Positions 1 through 5,180 of a stretch of 7,435 bases of DNA are shown piece by piece. Below the pieces are notes generated by a model, which was not told the origin of the DNA, did no database searches, and saw only the letters and a list, made by a program, of their open reading frames with translations. The DNA is from Treponema sp. Its GTDB lineage: Bacteria; Spirochaetota; Spirochaetia; Treponematales; Treponemataceae. Position numbers and translations under genes: made by a program. Numbering within the stretch: position 1 is the stretch's first letter; each line of letters opens with the position of its first letter. Where the stretch lies: contig JAGABO010000040.1 in assembly GCA_017614655.1 (NCBI GenBank), positions 1 to 7,435 on the forward strand. The letters run 5' to 3'.

Positions 1-693
1 CAGAAGCTTGCCCGTGAATACACCGTAAAGGCACAGAAGGCCCTCGATGCCGGTGAATATGTTCTTGCAGAAGAATATGCAAAAAAAGCAGAAGAGAATG
101 CAGCCCTTTCTGATGAATACATTAAGCACATGCTTGCAAGGGACAATGCAGACAAGCAGATTAAACTTGCACAGGACTGTTTAAATAATGCACAGAAAAT
201 CCGTGCTGACGTAAACTTCCCGATTGCATACGAAGCAGCCGGTAAGTATATGGAAGAAGCACTTTCTGCTTACGGAAACGAAAACTTCGAGAAGGCAGCA
301 GAAACTGCAAAACTTGTTCTGGAAACACTTGCCGGAGTTTACGAAATTACACCGCTTCCTAAGTATTACGTTGTAAAGCCGTGGGCAACAAGCAAAGACT
401 GTTTCTGGAATATTTCCGGACGTCCTTATGTTTACGGAAATCCTTTCCTCTGGGAAAACCTTTACGAAGCAAACAAGAATTCCCTTCCCAAGAAGAATAA
501 TCCGAACCTCATCCTTCCCGGCATGAAGATGGAGATTCCTTCGATTAAGGGAGAGTTCCGCGAAGGTACTTACAGCCCGAATGTTGAATACACTCCTTTC
601 GGAAAAGAACCGAAGAAGCCTGAACCGGCACCGGCTGCAAAGGAAGAAACTCCTGCTCCCGAGCCTGTGTTCTCGGATGGAAATGCAAAATAA
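1..693 (+). CDS. LysM-domain envelope protein with helical repeats (5' partial)
   Basis: The reading frame is open from base 1, so the gene begins upstream; 230 codons are visible before the TAA. Residues 1 to about 110 are Ala/Lys/Glu-rich helices with TPR-like or coiled-coil spacing (for example ALDAGEYVLAEEYAKKAEE and AYGNENFEKAAETAKLVLE). Residues about 122-183 match a LysM peptidoglycan-binding module: YYVVKPWATSKDCFWNIS at the start, then YGNPFLWENLYEANK, then NPNLILPGMKMEIP. The last 45 residues are a Pro/Glu/Lys/Ala-rich tail. LysM modules bind the GlcNAc-MurNAc backbone, so a periplasmic, peptidoglycan-associated role is inferred; the export signal would lie outside the window. The architecture recalls spirochaete membrane or periplasmic proteins with repeats followed by LysM, but I cannot name an orthologue. 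A hairpin terminator follows, so this is the last gene of its unit. Confidence 0.8.
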   Translation, partial: QKLAREYTVKAQKALDAGEYVLAEEYAKKAEENAALSDEYIKHMLARDNADKQIKLAQDCLNNAQKIRADVNFPIAYEAAGKYMEEALSAYGNENFEKAAETAKLVLETLAGVYEITPLPKYYVVKPWATSKDCFWNISGRPYVYGNPFLWENLYEANKNSLPKKNNPNLILPGMKMEIPSIKGEFREGTYSPNVEYTPFGKEPKKPEPAPAAKEETPAPEPVFSDGNAK

Positions 694-723
694 AATTACA
701 GTAGCTTTGTAATTTCATAGAAG

Positions 724-805
724 GGGCTGACTGGTAAGTAAAAATTGTAGTGGTTGAACTTGTCGAAACCACTGCAGTTATAACTTAAAAGTCAGCTCTT
801 TTTTT
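724..805 (+). terminator. Intrinsic terminator with a nested hairpin, after the LysM gene
   Basis: The outer arms GGGCTGACT (724-732) and AGTCAGCTC (790-798) pair over 9 bp with one G-U, followed directly by seven T residues (799-805). A second 9-bp stem lies inside the loop (747-755 with 767-775). It sits about 30 bases after the LysM stop and ends that unit. The long interior makes it atypical, but stem plus T-tract is clear. Confidence 0.75.
747..775. repeat. Inner hairpin with a TTGAACTTGTCGAAACC-type motif
   Basis: GTAGTGGTT (747-755) pairs with AACCACTGC (767-775) with one G-U, enclosing the loop GAACTTGTCGA. The reverse strand reads GGTTTCGACAAGTTCAACCA, which resembles a short palindromic repeat type (GGTTTCGACAAGCTCAACC) that I recall as dispersed in several bacterial genomes. 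Only one copy is present here, so repeat status is inferred from resemblance. Confidence 0.45.
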
Positions 806-866
806 ATTTAAAAATCATAAAAACATTGTTCAACAAAAAAATTAACTTTGAATTTATAAAATAAAT

Positions 867-895
867 TTGACAATTCCTGAATTCGGTTTGAGAAT
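867..895 (+). promoter_or_regulatory. Probable sigma-70 promoter of the GH18 gene
   Basis: A perfect -35 box TTGACA (867-872) is followed after 17 bases by GAGAAT (890-895), which matches the -10 consensus at four of six positions. Predicted transcription start is near 902, giving a leader of about 73 nt. The TTG that could serve as an upstream start codon for the reading frame is part of this -35 box, which argues against it being a start. Confidence 0.5.
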
Positions 896-903
896 TAACT
901 CAA
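888..903. promoter_or_regulatory. Operator-like palindrome over the -10 region
   Basis: TTGAG (888-892) and CTCAA (899-903) form 5-bp inverted arms around AATTAA. It spans the predicted -10 box and transcription start of the GH18 gene, where a repressor would act. The arms are short and AT-rich, so chance is possible. Confidence 0.25.
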
Positions 904-962
904 CATCTGGGACGGAAGTTTTTAGATGTAACTCTGAATTTTCAGATAACGTGAAATTCAAA

Positions 963-968
963 AAGGAG
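963..968 (+). promoter_or_regulatory. Ribosome binding site fixing the GH18 start
   Basis: AAGGAG lies 6 bases before the ATG at 975. The frame is open further upstream to a TTG at 867, but that TTG lacks a Shine-Dalgarno site, and only the ATG places a signal peptide at the N-terminus. Confidence 0.8.
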
Positions 969-974
969 ATTGTC

Positions 975-2579
975 ATGTTAAAAGTTTTTGTAAAAAAGGT
1001 TTTGGGAGTGTCTGCAGCGCTCGTCTTAGGTGCAGGAATTTTTACGGGCTGTGCCGAAGTTTCGTACAGAGATGCTGACAGTGATTTTAACGCAGAAAGA
1101 GTTGCATTAAGAACATCAGATTCTGTAAACGGCGTTTACAATGTTGTTTATGTTCCGGATATGGACAAGCTTCAGGGAAACGAGAAAAAAGGAATTAAAG
1201 CTGTTAATCTTGCAGATTACACTCATGTCTGTCTTTATTCTGTAAAACTTAACAAGAAAGGAAAACTTGCAGTAACCGAATCATATAATGTAAAAAAAGA
1301 AAACGGTAAAACTACTGATGTAAGGGCATTCACAGAAAGATACCCGGAAAGTACCCTCAAGAGTTATCTTGAAAAAGCACATAAAAATTATCCGAACGTA
1401 AAGATTGTTGCCTGTCTCGGCGGCGGTGATGATGAAATAGTAGACAGCGATACTCAGAAGACACTTATTTACAACTATCTTAAGGACAAGGGTGCAGACA
1501 GCCTTGCTTCTCAGCTTGCCGACATGGTAAAGAAATACAAACTCGATGGTGTTGACCTTGACTGGGAATACTTCAGCAGCTTCAGCAAATACAACAGCCT
1601 TTATAAGGATCTTGCAAAGGCTCTCAGAAACAAGCTTCCTGCCAGCGAAGGTTATTCACTTTCTGTAGCTTTCCCGGTAGATAAATCATTTGTTGATTCA
1701 GAAATCAAAGAAATGTGTAACTATCTTGATGTTGTAAGCGTAATGAGCTACAAGAAAAAGCATTATGATGTAATTAAGAATTACTATCAGCCAAAGCTTC
1801 CGGCTTCAAAACTTACATACGGAATTTCTTACGAAAAGGAAAATCTTGACAGTTCAGAAAAATCAACAATCGTTAAGGATGCAGCTACTGCAAAAGAGCT
1901 TGTAAATAAACTCCTCGATGCCGGATACAAGGGAATCATGGCATGGGACTACAAGGGAGACGGTGATCTTAGGGAAGCAACCTGCAGCGCAATTAAGAAT
2001 TACAAGTCATCTTCAACAACTCCGGTTAATCCAGATCCTGAACCAGATCCAGAGCCGGAGCCTGATCCAGATCCGATTGTAACATCAGACTGCAGGCTTA
2101 CTTTTGATGAAGGCTTCTCTCCTGTTGTAATTGATTACTTTGAAACTTCAAAATCAACGGGAACCCTTTACAAGAGTTCTTCCGGAGCAGTTGAATCTTA
2201 CAACTGGTCATCAACAAACGGCGGTTCACTTAAGTGCAAGGTAAAATCAAGTGCAAAGGGTGACATTGATGTTTACATCAGATACAAGAATGCACCGGTC
2301 GGCGGAACACTTAAGTTCGACACATGGGCTGCAAACAAAGACTTCGGAAAGAGCATCAGAAAGATTTCTCTCCTCGAAGAACTTGATGACAGCGGAAATG
2401 TTGTAAAGTCACTTACAGGAAGCGGCCGCGACATTCCTTATGCAAATGATTACAAGTTCAAGACAATCGAAGCTTCAAAGAACATAGACAAGTCTTCGGG
2501 CTGGATTCACATCAGATACTACAGGGACAGCGCAGTTTCCGGTGAGTCTGTTTACATCGACAACTTCATGATCAAATAA
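975..2579 (+). CDS. GH18-family glycosidase lipoprotein (chitinase-like or endo-beta-N-acetylglucosaminidase-like)
   Basis: This 534-residue exported lipoprotein starts MLKVFVKK, has a hydrophobic segment and a relaxed lipobox IFTGC with Cys26 as the predicted lipidated residue. A GH18 TIM barrel spans about residues 50-345. KIVACLGGGDD is barrel strand 3, and DGVDLDWE (191-198) is the full DxxDxDxE catalytic motif with Glu198 as acid/base. VMSYKK (about 257-262) and GIMAWDY (320-326, conserved Trp324) are later barrel strands. GH18 enzymes cleave beta-1,4 bonds next to GlcNAc by substrate-assisted catalysis. A Pro/Asp/Glu linker (350-367) leads to a C-terminal domain (about 370-534) rich in beta-strand patterns, which I cannot assign; a carbohydrate-binding role is inferred. 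The start at 975 is supported by AAGGAG and the signal peptide. It is a single-gene unit with its own promoter and terminator. Chitin versus N-glycan or peptidoglycan substrate cannot be decided from sequence alone. Confidence 0.88.
   Translation: MLKVFVKKVLGVSAALVLGAGIFTGCAEVSYRDADSDFNAERVALRTSDSVNGVYNVVYVPDMDKLQGNEKKGIKAVNLADYTHVCLYSVKLNKKGKLAVTESYNVKKENGKTTDVRAFTERYPESTLKSYLEKAHKNYPNVKIVACLGGGDDEIVDSDTQKTLIYNYLKDKGADSLASQLADMVKKYKLDGVDLDWEYFSSFSKYNSLYKDLAKALRNKLPASEGYSLSVAFPVDKSFVDSEIKEMCNYLDVVSVMSYKKKHYDVIKNYYQPKLPASKLTYGISYEKENLDSSEKSTIVKDAATAKELVNKLLDAGYKGIMAWDYKGDGDLREATCSAIKNYKSSSTTPVNPDPEPDPEPEPDPDPIVTSDCRLTFDEGFSPVVIDYFETSKSTGTLYKSSSGAVESYNWSSTNGGSLKCKVKSSAKGDIDVYIRYKNAPVGGTLKFDTWAANKDFGKSIRKISLLEELDDSGNVVKSLTGSGRDIPYANDYKFKTIEASKNIDKSSGWIHIRYYRDSAVSGESVYIDNFMIK
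2022..2075 (+). repeat. Low-complexity coding repeat for the Pro-Asp/Pro-Glu linker
   Basis: Imperfect six-base units (CCAGAT, CCTGAA, CCAGAG, CCGGAG and variants) encode alternating Pro-Asp and Pro-Glu dipeptides. They form a stiff acidic spacer between the GH18 barrel and the C-terminal domain. Such tracts can change length by slippage; no frameshift is present here. Confidence 0.75.
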
Positions 2580-2604
2580 TTCCGGTTTTCCGGTAAGGTT
2601 TTTG

Positions 2605-2634
2605 GTGCCGTCTTTTTCGGGGCGGCACTTTTTT
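2605..2634 (+). terminator. Intrinsic terminator after the GH18 gene
   Basis: GTGCCGTC (2605-2612) pairs with GGCGGCAC (2621-2628) over 8 bp with one G-U, with an 8-base loop and six T residues (2629-2634) after it. It lies 26 bases past the stop. A small CCGG-TTTT-CCGG hairpin (2582-2593) precedes it. Confidence 0.88.
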
Positions 2635-2664
2635 ATTTTAAAGGAATTCTTTTTTAAAAAAGGC

Positions 2665-2694
2665 TTGAAATCTCGTTTAAATATGGGTTACAAT
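2665..2694 (+). promoter_or_regulatory. Promoter upstream of the 43-codon ORF
   Basis: TTGAAA (2665-2670) and TACAAT (2689-2694) each match the sigma-70 consensus at five of six positions, with an 18-base spacer. Predicted transcription start is near 2701. It lies after the GH18 terminator, so it would drive an independent transcript. Confidence 0.6.
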
Positions 2695-2698
2695 TAGT

Positions 2699-2714
2699 TT
2701 GTACTTAGGTACAA
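2699..2714. promoter_or_regulatory. Palindrome TTGTAC-N4-GTACAA at the predicted transcription start
   Basis: TTGTACTTAGGTACAA has perfect 6-bp arms around TTAG and begins within two bases of the start predicted from the -10 box. The position suits a repressor operator, or a short hairpin at the mRNA 5' end. The regulator is not identifiable in the window. Confidence 0.45.
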
Positions 2715-2734
2715 CAAATTTCAGGAGTGCCATT

Positions 2735-2866
2735 ATGGAATTCAGTCGGTTTATGAATATGCCTGTTGCATCTGCATCCTGTGATGATTTTTTTGGCAGG
2801 ACTAAAAATAGTACTGCTCCAGCGGGAGTCACTGTTATTCCAGTGTCTTTTAAGCTTAGCGTGTAA
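2735..2866 (+). CDS. Small ORF, 43 residues, unknown function
   Basis: I do not recognise this product. It begins MEFSRFMNMPVASASCDDFF and ends IPVSFKLSV. AGGAG (2723-2727) lies 7 bases before the ATG, and a good promoter with a palindrome stands upstream. There is no clear membrane segment or signal peptide; it has one Cys and a Ser/Thr/Ala/Val-rich second half. The TAA stop runs into an eight-A tract and the inverted repeat at 2873-2946, so the ORF could be either a genuine small protein or the 5' remnant of a longer gene cut off by that element. No plus-strand terminator with a T-tract follows. The expression signals are directly visible; translation and function are inference. Confidence 0.45.
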   Translation: MEFSRFMNMPVASASCDDFFGRTKNSTAPAGVTVIPVSFKLSV

Positions 2867-2946
2867 AAAAAAGGACTGTCTAAAAAGATACACCCTACCG
2901 TTTTACAGAAGTTAATTCAGTATTACGACTTCTTTTTAGACAGCCC
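2865..2946 (-). terminator. Probable long-loop terminator of the Nudix gene
   Basis: Read on the minus strand, GGGCTGTCTAAAAAG (2946-2932) is followed by a 44-base interior and CTTTTTAGACAGTCC (2887-2873), then eight T residues (2872-2865). The arms pair over 15 positions with one mismatch. It begins about 57 bases after the Nudix stop. The T-tract is only on this side, so termination is predicted for the minus strand. A minor inner stem (GAAGT 2908-2912 with ACTTC 2928-2932) competes with the last outer base. Confidence 0.6.
2873..2946. repeat. 74-bp inverted-repeat element, possibly a miniature transposable element remnant
   Basis: The 15-base ends GGACTGTCTAAAAAG and CTTTTTAGACAGCCC are inverted copies with one difference. 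Ends of the kind GGnCTGTCTAAAAAG resemble the terminal repeats of some insertion sequences (from general knowledge, no family assigned). There is no transposase and no obvious target-site duplication: the left flank is a run of A and the right flank is GTCACAG. Confidence 0.4.
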
Positions 2947-3003
2947 GTCACAGGTCTTAAAACTTTTTTAGTAAAATCCGACTTATTAATTATCAGAGCG
3001 CTT

Positions 3004-3573
3004 TTAAATACTGTCAAATTTATTCTGCAATAGATTTTTTTTTGCAAGATAAAGTCCTGCTGCCGCTGCCATAAGTGCATGCGGATATTCCTTTGTGCCG
3101 ATTTTAGAAAGAACCTCGCTCACAGGAAGCTTCATGCAGTTTAAAAACTCATCGCTGTCCAGATTCTGTTTTCCGCTGAATTCAAGTTCCTCAGCAAGAT
3201 AGATGTGCACTTTATTAGAAAAGAGTGCGGGATTCGGATTCATTGTTCCAAGATGAATAAGTTTTTTTGCAACGGCTCCCGTTTCTTCCAGAAGTTCGCG
3301 CGCGGCTCCTTTTTCGGGAAGTTCACCCTTGTCTACTACACCGCCGGGAAATTCAATACTGAGGGCTTTTTCTCCATGCCGCCACTGTTTAACCATAAGA
3401 AAGTTTCCTTCGTATTCAGGAATTACAATTACCCAGTCGCGTGTTTCGTTTACGATGTATACTCCCTGCTGTCCGTCGGGCCCCGTGCTGGTGCGTTCAG
3501 TTACATCAAAAACCGGAGTGTGATAAACAACCTTCCGCGAAGTTTCGTTCCATAAAAGTTTACTGTCGTCCAT
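3004..3573 (-). CDS. Nudix hydrolase, ADP-ribose/ADP-sugar pyrophosphatase-like
   Basis: The protein has 189 residues, a usual length for the ADP-ribose pyrophosphatase group. The Nudix box is complete: Gly78, Glu84, Arg92-Glu93, Glu96-Glu97 and Gly99, following the pattern G-x5-E-x7-RE-x2-EE-x-G. The preceding EFPGG and the segment NPNPALFSN about 15 residues after the box are typical of ADP-sugar pyrophosphatases, which split ADP-ribose and related nucleotide sugars to AMP and a sugar phosphate using Mg2+ bound by the box glutamates. The N-terminal 40 residues form the beta-sheet dimerisation region of this group. It is cytosolic, with no signal peptide. GAGGA lies 4 bases before the ATG. 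It is divergent from the kinase-like gene, with overlapping promoters. Exact substrate is unproven; a GDP-mannose pyrophosphatase role is an alternative. Confidence 0.88.
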   Translation of the reverse strand: MDDSKLLWNETSRKVVYHTPVFDVTERTSTGPDGQQGVYIVNETRDWVIVIPEYEGNFLMVKQWRHGEKALSIEFPGGVVDKGELPEKGAARELLEETGAVAKKLIHLGTMNPNPALFSNKVHIYLAEELEFSGKQNLDSDEFLNCMKLPVSEVLSKIGTKEYPHALMAAAAGLYLAKKNLLQNKFDSI

Positions 3574-3610
3574 ATTTTCCTCAATAAAGTGCAGGCTTTT
3601 AACCTGAATA

Positions 3611-3640
3611 ATTATACCACAAAAAATTTGTTTATGTTCA
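3611..3640 (-). promoter_or_regulatory. Promoter of the Nudix gene (extended -10)
   Basis: On the minus strand, TGAACA (3640-3635) is followed after 18 bases by TATAAT (3616-3611), preceded by TGG, giving the extended -10 TGGTATAAT. Predicted start is near 3604, about 30 bases before the ATG. Confidence 0.6.
3619..3631. promoter_or_regulatory. Palindrome shared by the divergent promoters
   Basis: ACAAA (3619-3623) and TTTGT (3627-3631) are inverted arms around AAA. The site lies in the spacer of the leftward promoter and overlaps the -35 of the rightward one, so one bound protein could affect both. It is AT-rich and short, so chance is possible. Confidence 0.3.
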
Positions 3641-3656
3641 TTTTATGATTTATAAT
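3628..3656 (+). promoter_or_regulatory. Promoter of the cytidylate-kinase-like gene
   Basis: TTGTTT (3628-3633), then 17 bases, then a perfect TATAAT (3651-3656). Predicted start is near 3663, giving a leader of about 26 nt. It overlaps the leftward Nudix promoter by 13 bases. Confidence 0.55.
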
Positions 3657-3688
3657 TGATTTGTAAAATTAAAAGAAAGGAGGCTTTT

Positions 3689-4519
3689 ATGGCAATAGTT
3701 ACAATCGCAAGACAGGTTGCAGCACTCGGAGATGAAATTGCTGCCTCTCTTTCCCGGAAGCTGGGCTATTCTTTTGTCGACCGTCATCAGATAGAAGAAC
3801 GCATTGTTTCCCTGGGTTTTCCCCGCAATAAGCTTCCCAAGTATGATGAACGTAAGCCCGGTTTTTTTGCAAGCATGGCAAAAGACAGGGATGAATATCT
3901 TAACTATCTTGAATATGCAGTTCTCGAAGCCGCAGAAAAATCAGACTGCGTTATAATCGGCCGCGGTGCTTTTGCTATTCTTGATGAACTTCCGAATCTT
4001 GTTAAATTCAAATTCGTTGCCCCCGATGATATCCGCATTGAACGCCTTAAGAATGAATTCAACTGGAACGAAAAACAGGCGCAGGCAAGAATTAACGAGA
4101 GTTCTTCTAACCGCAAAGGCTTTCATAAGAGCTTCTTTAACGTAAATCAGGAAGATCCTGCAAATTATCTTCTTACGCTTAACACAGGACTTCTTTCTAT
4201 AGAAGAATGTGTTAAAGTCTGTGAGACGCTTGTTAAGACCCATGTTGATTCCGCAAAAGAAGATGCAGGAAAAAAACGTGCAGCAAATCTTTTTAAGGCT
4301 CAGACACTTGTAAATAAACTCCTTTTTGACTGCAAGCTTCCGGTAAGTTTTCTTCATGCAGATATTAATGAAGACGGTTCTGTAGTTACGCTTCTGGGAG
4401 TTGTTGATTCTCAGGCAGCAGCGGACAATGCTGTTGATACGGCAGCCCGAATTTATCCTTCCGTTGTAATAAAATCTGCAATTACGGTTGTACAGGACTT
4501 TAAGAACTTCCACGCATAA
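3689..4519 (+). CDS. Cytidylate-kinase-like protein with a C-terminal BON-like domain
   Basis: The 276-residue protein starts MAIVTIARQ at an ATG 5 bases after AAAGGAGG (3676-3683); an upstream in-frame TTG at 3656 is rejected because it overlaps the -10 box. Residues 1 to about 185 match the cytidylate-kinase-like P-loop family: ITIARQ, LGYSFVDRHQI, VIIGRGA (88-94), DDIRIERL (113-120) and NYLLTLNTGLLSIEE (159-173). The usual GSGG of the P-loop in SRQ-x-GSGG is here AALGDE (11-16), so nucleotide binding may be altered or lost. Residues about 218-272 (VSFLHADINEDGSVVTLLGV through VVIKSAITVVQDFK) have the beta-alpha-beta-beta pattern of a BON domain, known for membrane or ligand association. 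Function as a CMP kinase is doubtful; a regulatory or divergent kinase is equally possible. It is the first rightward gene of the cluster and lies upstream of pgsA. Confidence 0.75.
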   Translation: MAIVTIARQVAALGDEIAASLSRKLGYSFVDRHQIEERIVSLGFPRNKLPKYDERKPGFFASMAKDRDEYLNYLEYAVLEAAEKSDCVIIGRGAFAILDELPNLVKFKFVAPDDIRIERLKNEFNWNEKQAQARINESSSNRKGFHKSFFNVNQEDPANYLLTLNTGLLSIEECVKVCETLVKTHVDSAKEDAGKKRAANLFKAQTLVNKLLFDCKLPVSFLHADINEDGSVVTLLGVVDSQAAADNAVDTAARIYPSVVIKSAITVVQDFKNFHA

Positions 4520-4527
4520 CTTCATTA

Positions 4528-4556
4528 TGGACATAAAGCCGATAACCTAGTATTAT
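4528..4556 (+). promoter_or_regulatory. Promoter of pgsA, predicted to give a leaderless mRNA
   Basis: TGGACA (4528-4533, five of six consensus) is followed after exactly 17 bases by TATTAT (4551-4556, five of six). Transcription would start near 4563, one or two bases before the ATG at 4565. No Shine-Dalgarno sequence is present upstream of that ATG. Confidence 0.6.
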
Positions 4557-4564
4557 TTTCTATC

Positions 4565-5176
4565 ATGAAGACATCGAATAAGTTTACGCTTGCACGAATG
4601 ATAAGCGCGCCAGTACTTTTTGTGATTTATTTTTTTCCCATCTGGGGCAGGTTGCGCGATAATTTCGTTGTGTCTGCGGTAAGCTGGATTCTTGTCGTCC
4701 TGGGACTCATCTTTGCGGAGCTTACTGATTACTGGGACGGTTCCTACGCCAGAAAACATAATGAAGTAAGTGATTTTGGAAAAATGTTTGATCCGTTTGC
4801 TGATGTGTTCCTGCATCTTTCCATGTTTACGTGTTTCGTTTTTGATCAATACATGCCGACTCTCTGTTATATTCTTATTTTCTATCGTGAATTTGCTCAG
4901 AATTTCCTGCGTATGGTTTCTGCAAAACAGGGAACTGCAATTGCCGCAAGAAAGGGTGGAAAAATAAAAACTGTATTTTATGTAATCAGCTGTTTTTTTG
5001 TTCTTGCGCAGGAAGGACTTGTCCGCTTTGGACTTAATGTTTTTGTTGAACCTTATGTTTCTCTTGAACTTATCCGTCATGTTGGTTACGGTTTATTTGC
5101 AGTCTGTGTGGTTCTTGCATATATAAGTTTTTTTGATTATCTGAAGACTTTTGGTTCAAACCTTAAAAAAGATTAA
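4565..5176 (+). CDS. pgsA: CDP-diacylglycerol--glycerol-3-phosphate 3-phosphatidyltransferase
   Basis: This 203-residue integral membrane enzyme carries the complete CDP-alcohol phosphatidyltransferase motif D-x2-DG-x2-AR-x8-G-x3-D-x3-D: Asp55, Asp58-Gly59, Ala62-Arg63, Gly72, Asp76 and Asp80. The later FYREF (106-110) and KGGKIKT (130-136) match the PgsA pattern of a ReF segment followed by GK-x-KT. PgsA joins CDP-diacylglycerol and glycerol-3-phosphate to give phosphatidylglycerophosphate, the first committed step to phosphatidylglycerol. About five hydrophobic segments are visible (roughly 12-28, 36-53, 83-105, 136-150, 172-191). There is no Shine-Dalgarno site; a promoter ends 8 bases before the ATG, so leaderless translation is inferred. 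The next gene begins 4 bases after the stop. Another CDP-alcohol transferase of the family is possible but less likely. Confidence 0.85.
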   Translation: MKTSNKFTLARMISAPVLFVIYFFPIWGRLRDNFVVSAVSWILVVLGLIFAELTDYWDGSYARKHNEVSDFGKMFDPFADVFLHLSMFTCFVFDQYMPTLCYILIFYREFAQNFLRMVSAKQGTAIAARKGGKIKTVFYVISCFFVLAQEGLVRFGLNVFVEPYVSLELIRHVGYGLFAVCVVLAYISFFDYLKTFGSNLKKD

Positions 5177-5180
5177 CGTT

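Noticed and set aside
545..772. 75-codon minus-strand frame over the LysM gene end and terminator
   Set aside because: It starts inside the terminator hairpin and reads through the LysM gene; not a plausible gene.
2022..2075. Tandem repeat array of the CRISPR or VNTR type
   Set aside because: The repeat is a short in-frame Pro-Asp/Glu linker within the GH18 gene, with no spacers.
2705..2893. 62-codon minus-strand frame over the small ORF
   Set aside because: It begins within the inverted repeat and has no promoter on that strand, while the plus-strand ORF has promoter and ribosome site.
2947..3003. Possible gene or RNA between the inverted repeat and the Nudix stop
   Set aside because: AT-rich 57 bases with no ribosome site, stem of note or frame; it is simply the Nudix 3' untranslated region.
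3205..3555. 116-codon plus-strand frame antisense to the Nudix gene
   Set aside because: It overlaps the intact Nudix box on the other strand and has no supporting signals.
3941..4534. 197-codon minus-strand frame antisense to the kinase-like gene
   Set aside because: It lies opposite a gene with family motifs and a strong ribosome site; its product is rich in Cys, Arg, Asn, Ile and Lys with no recognisable domain, as expected of a shadow frame.
4553..5080. 175-codon minus-strand frame antisense to pgsA
   Set aside because: Opposite a complete CDP-alcohol transferase motif; basic, domainless translation and no ribosome site that I could see.
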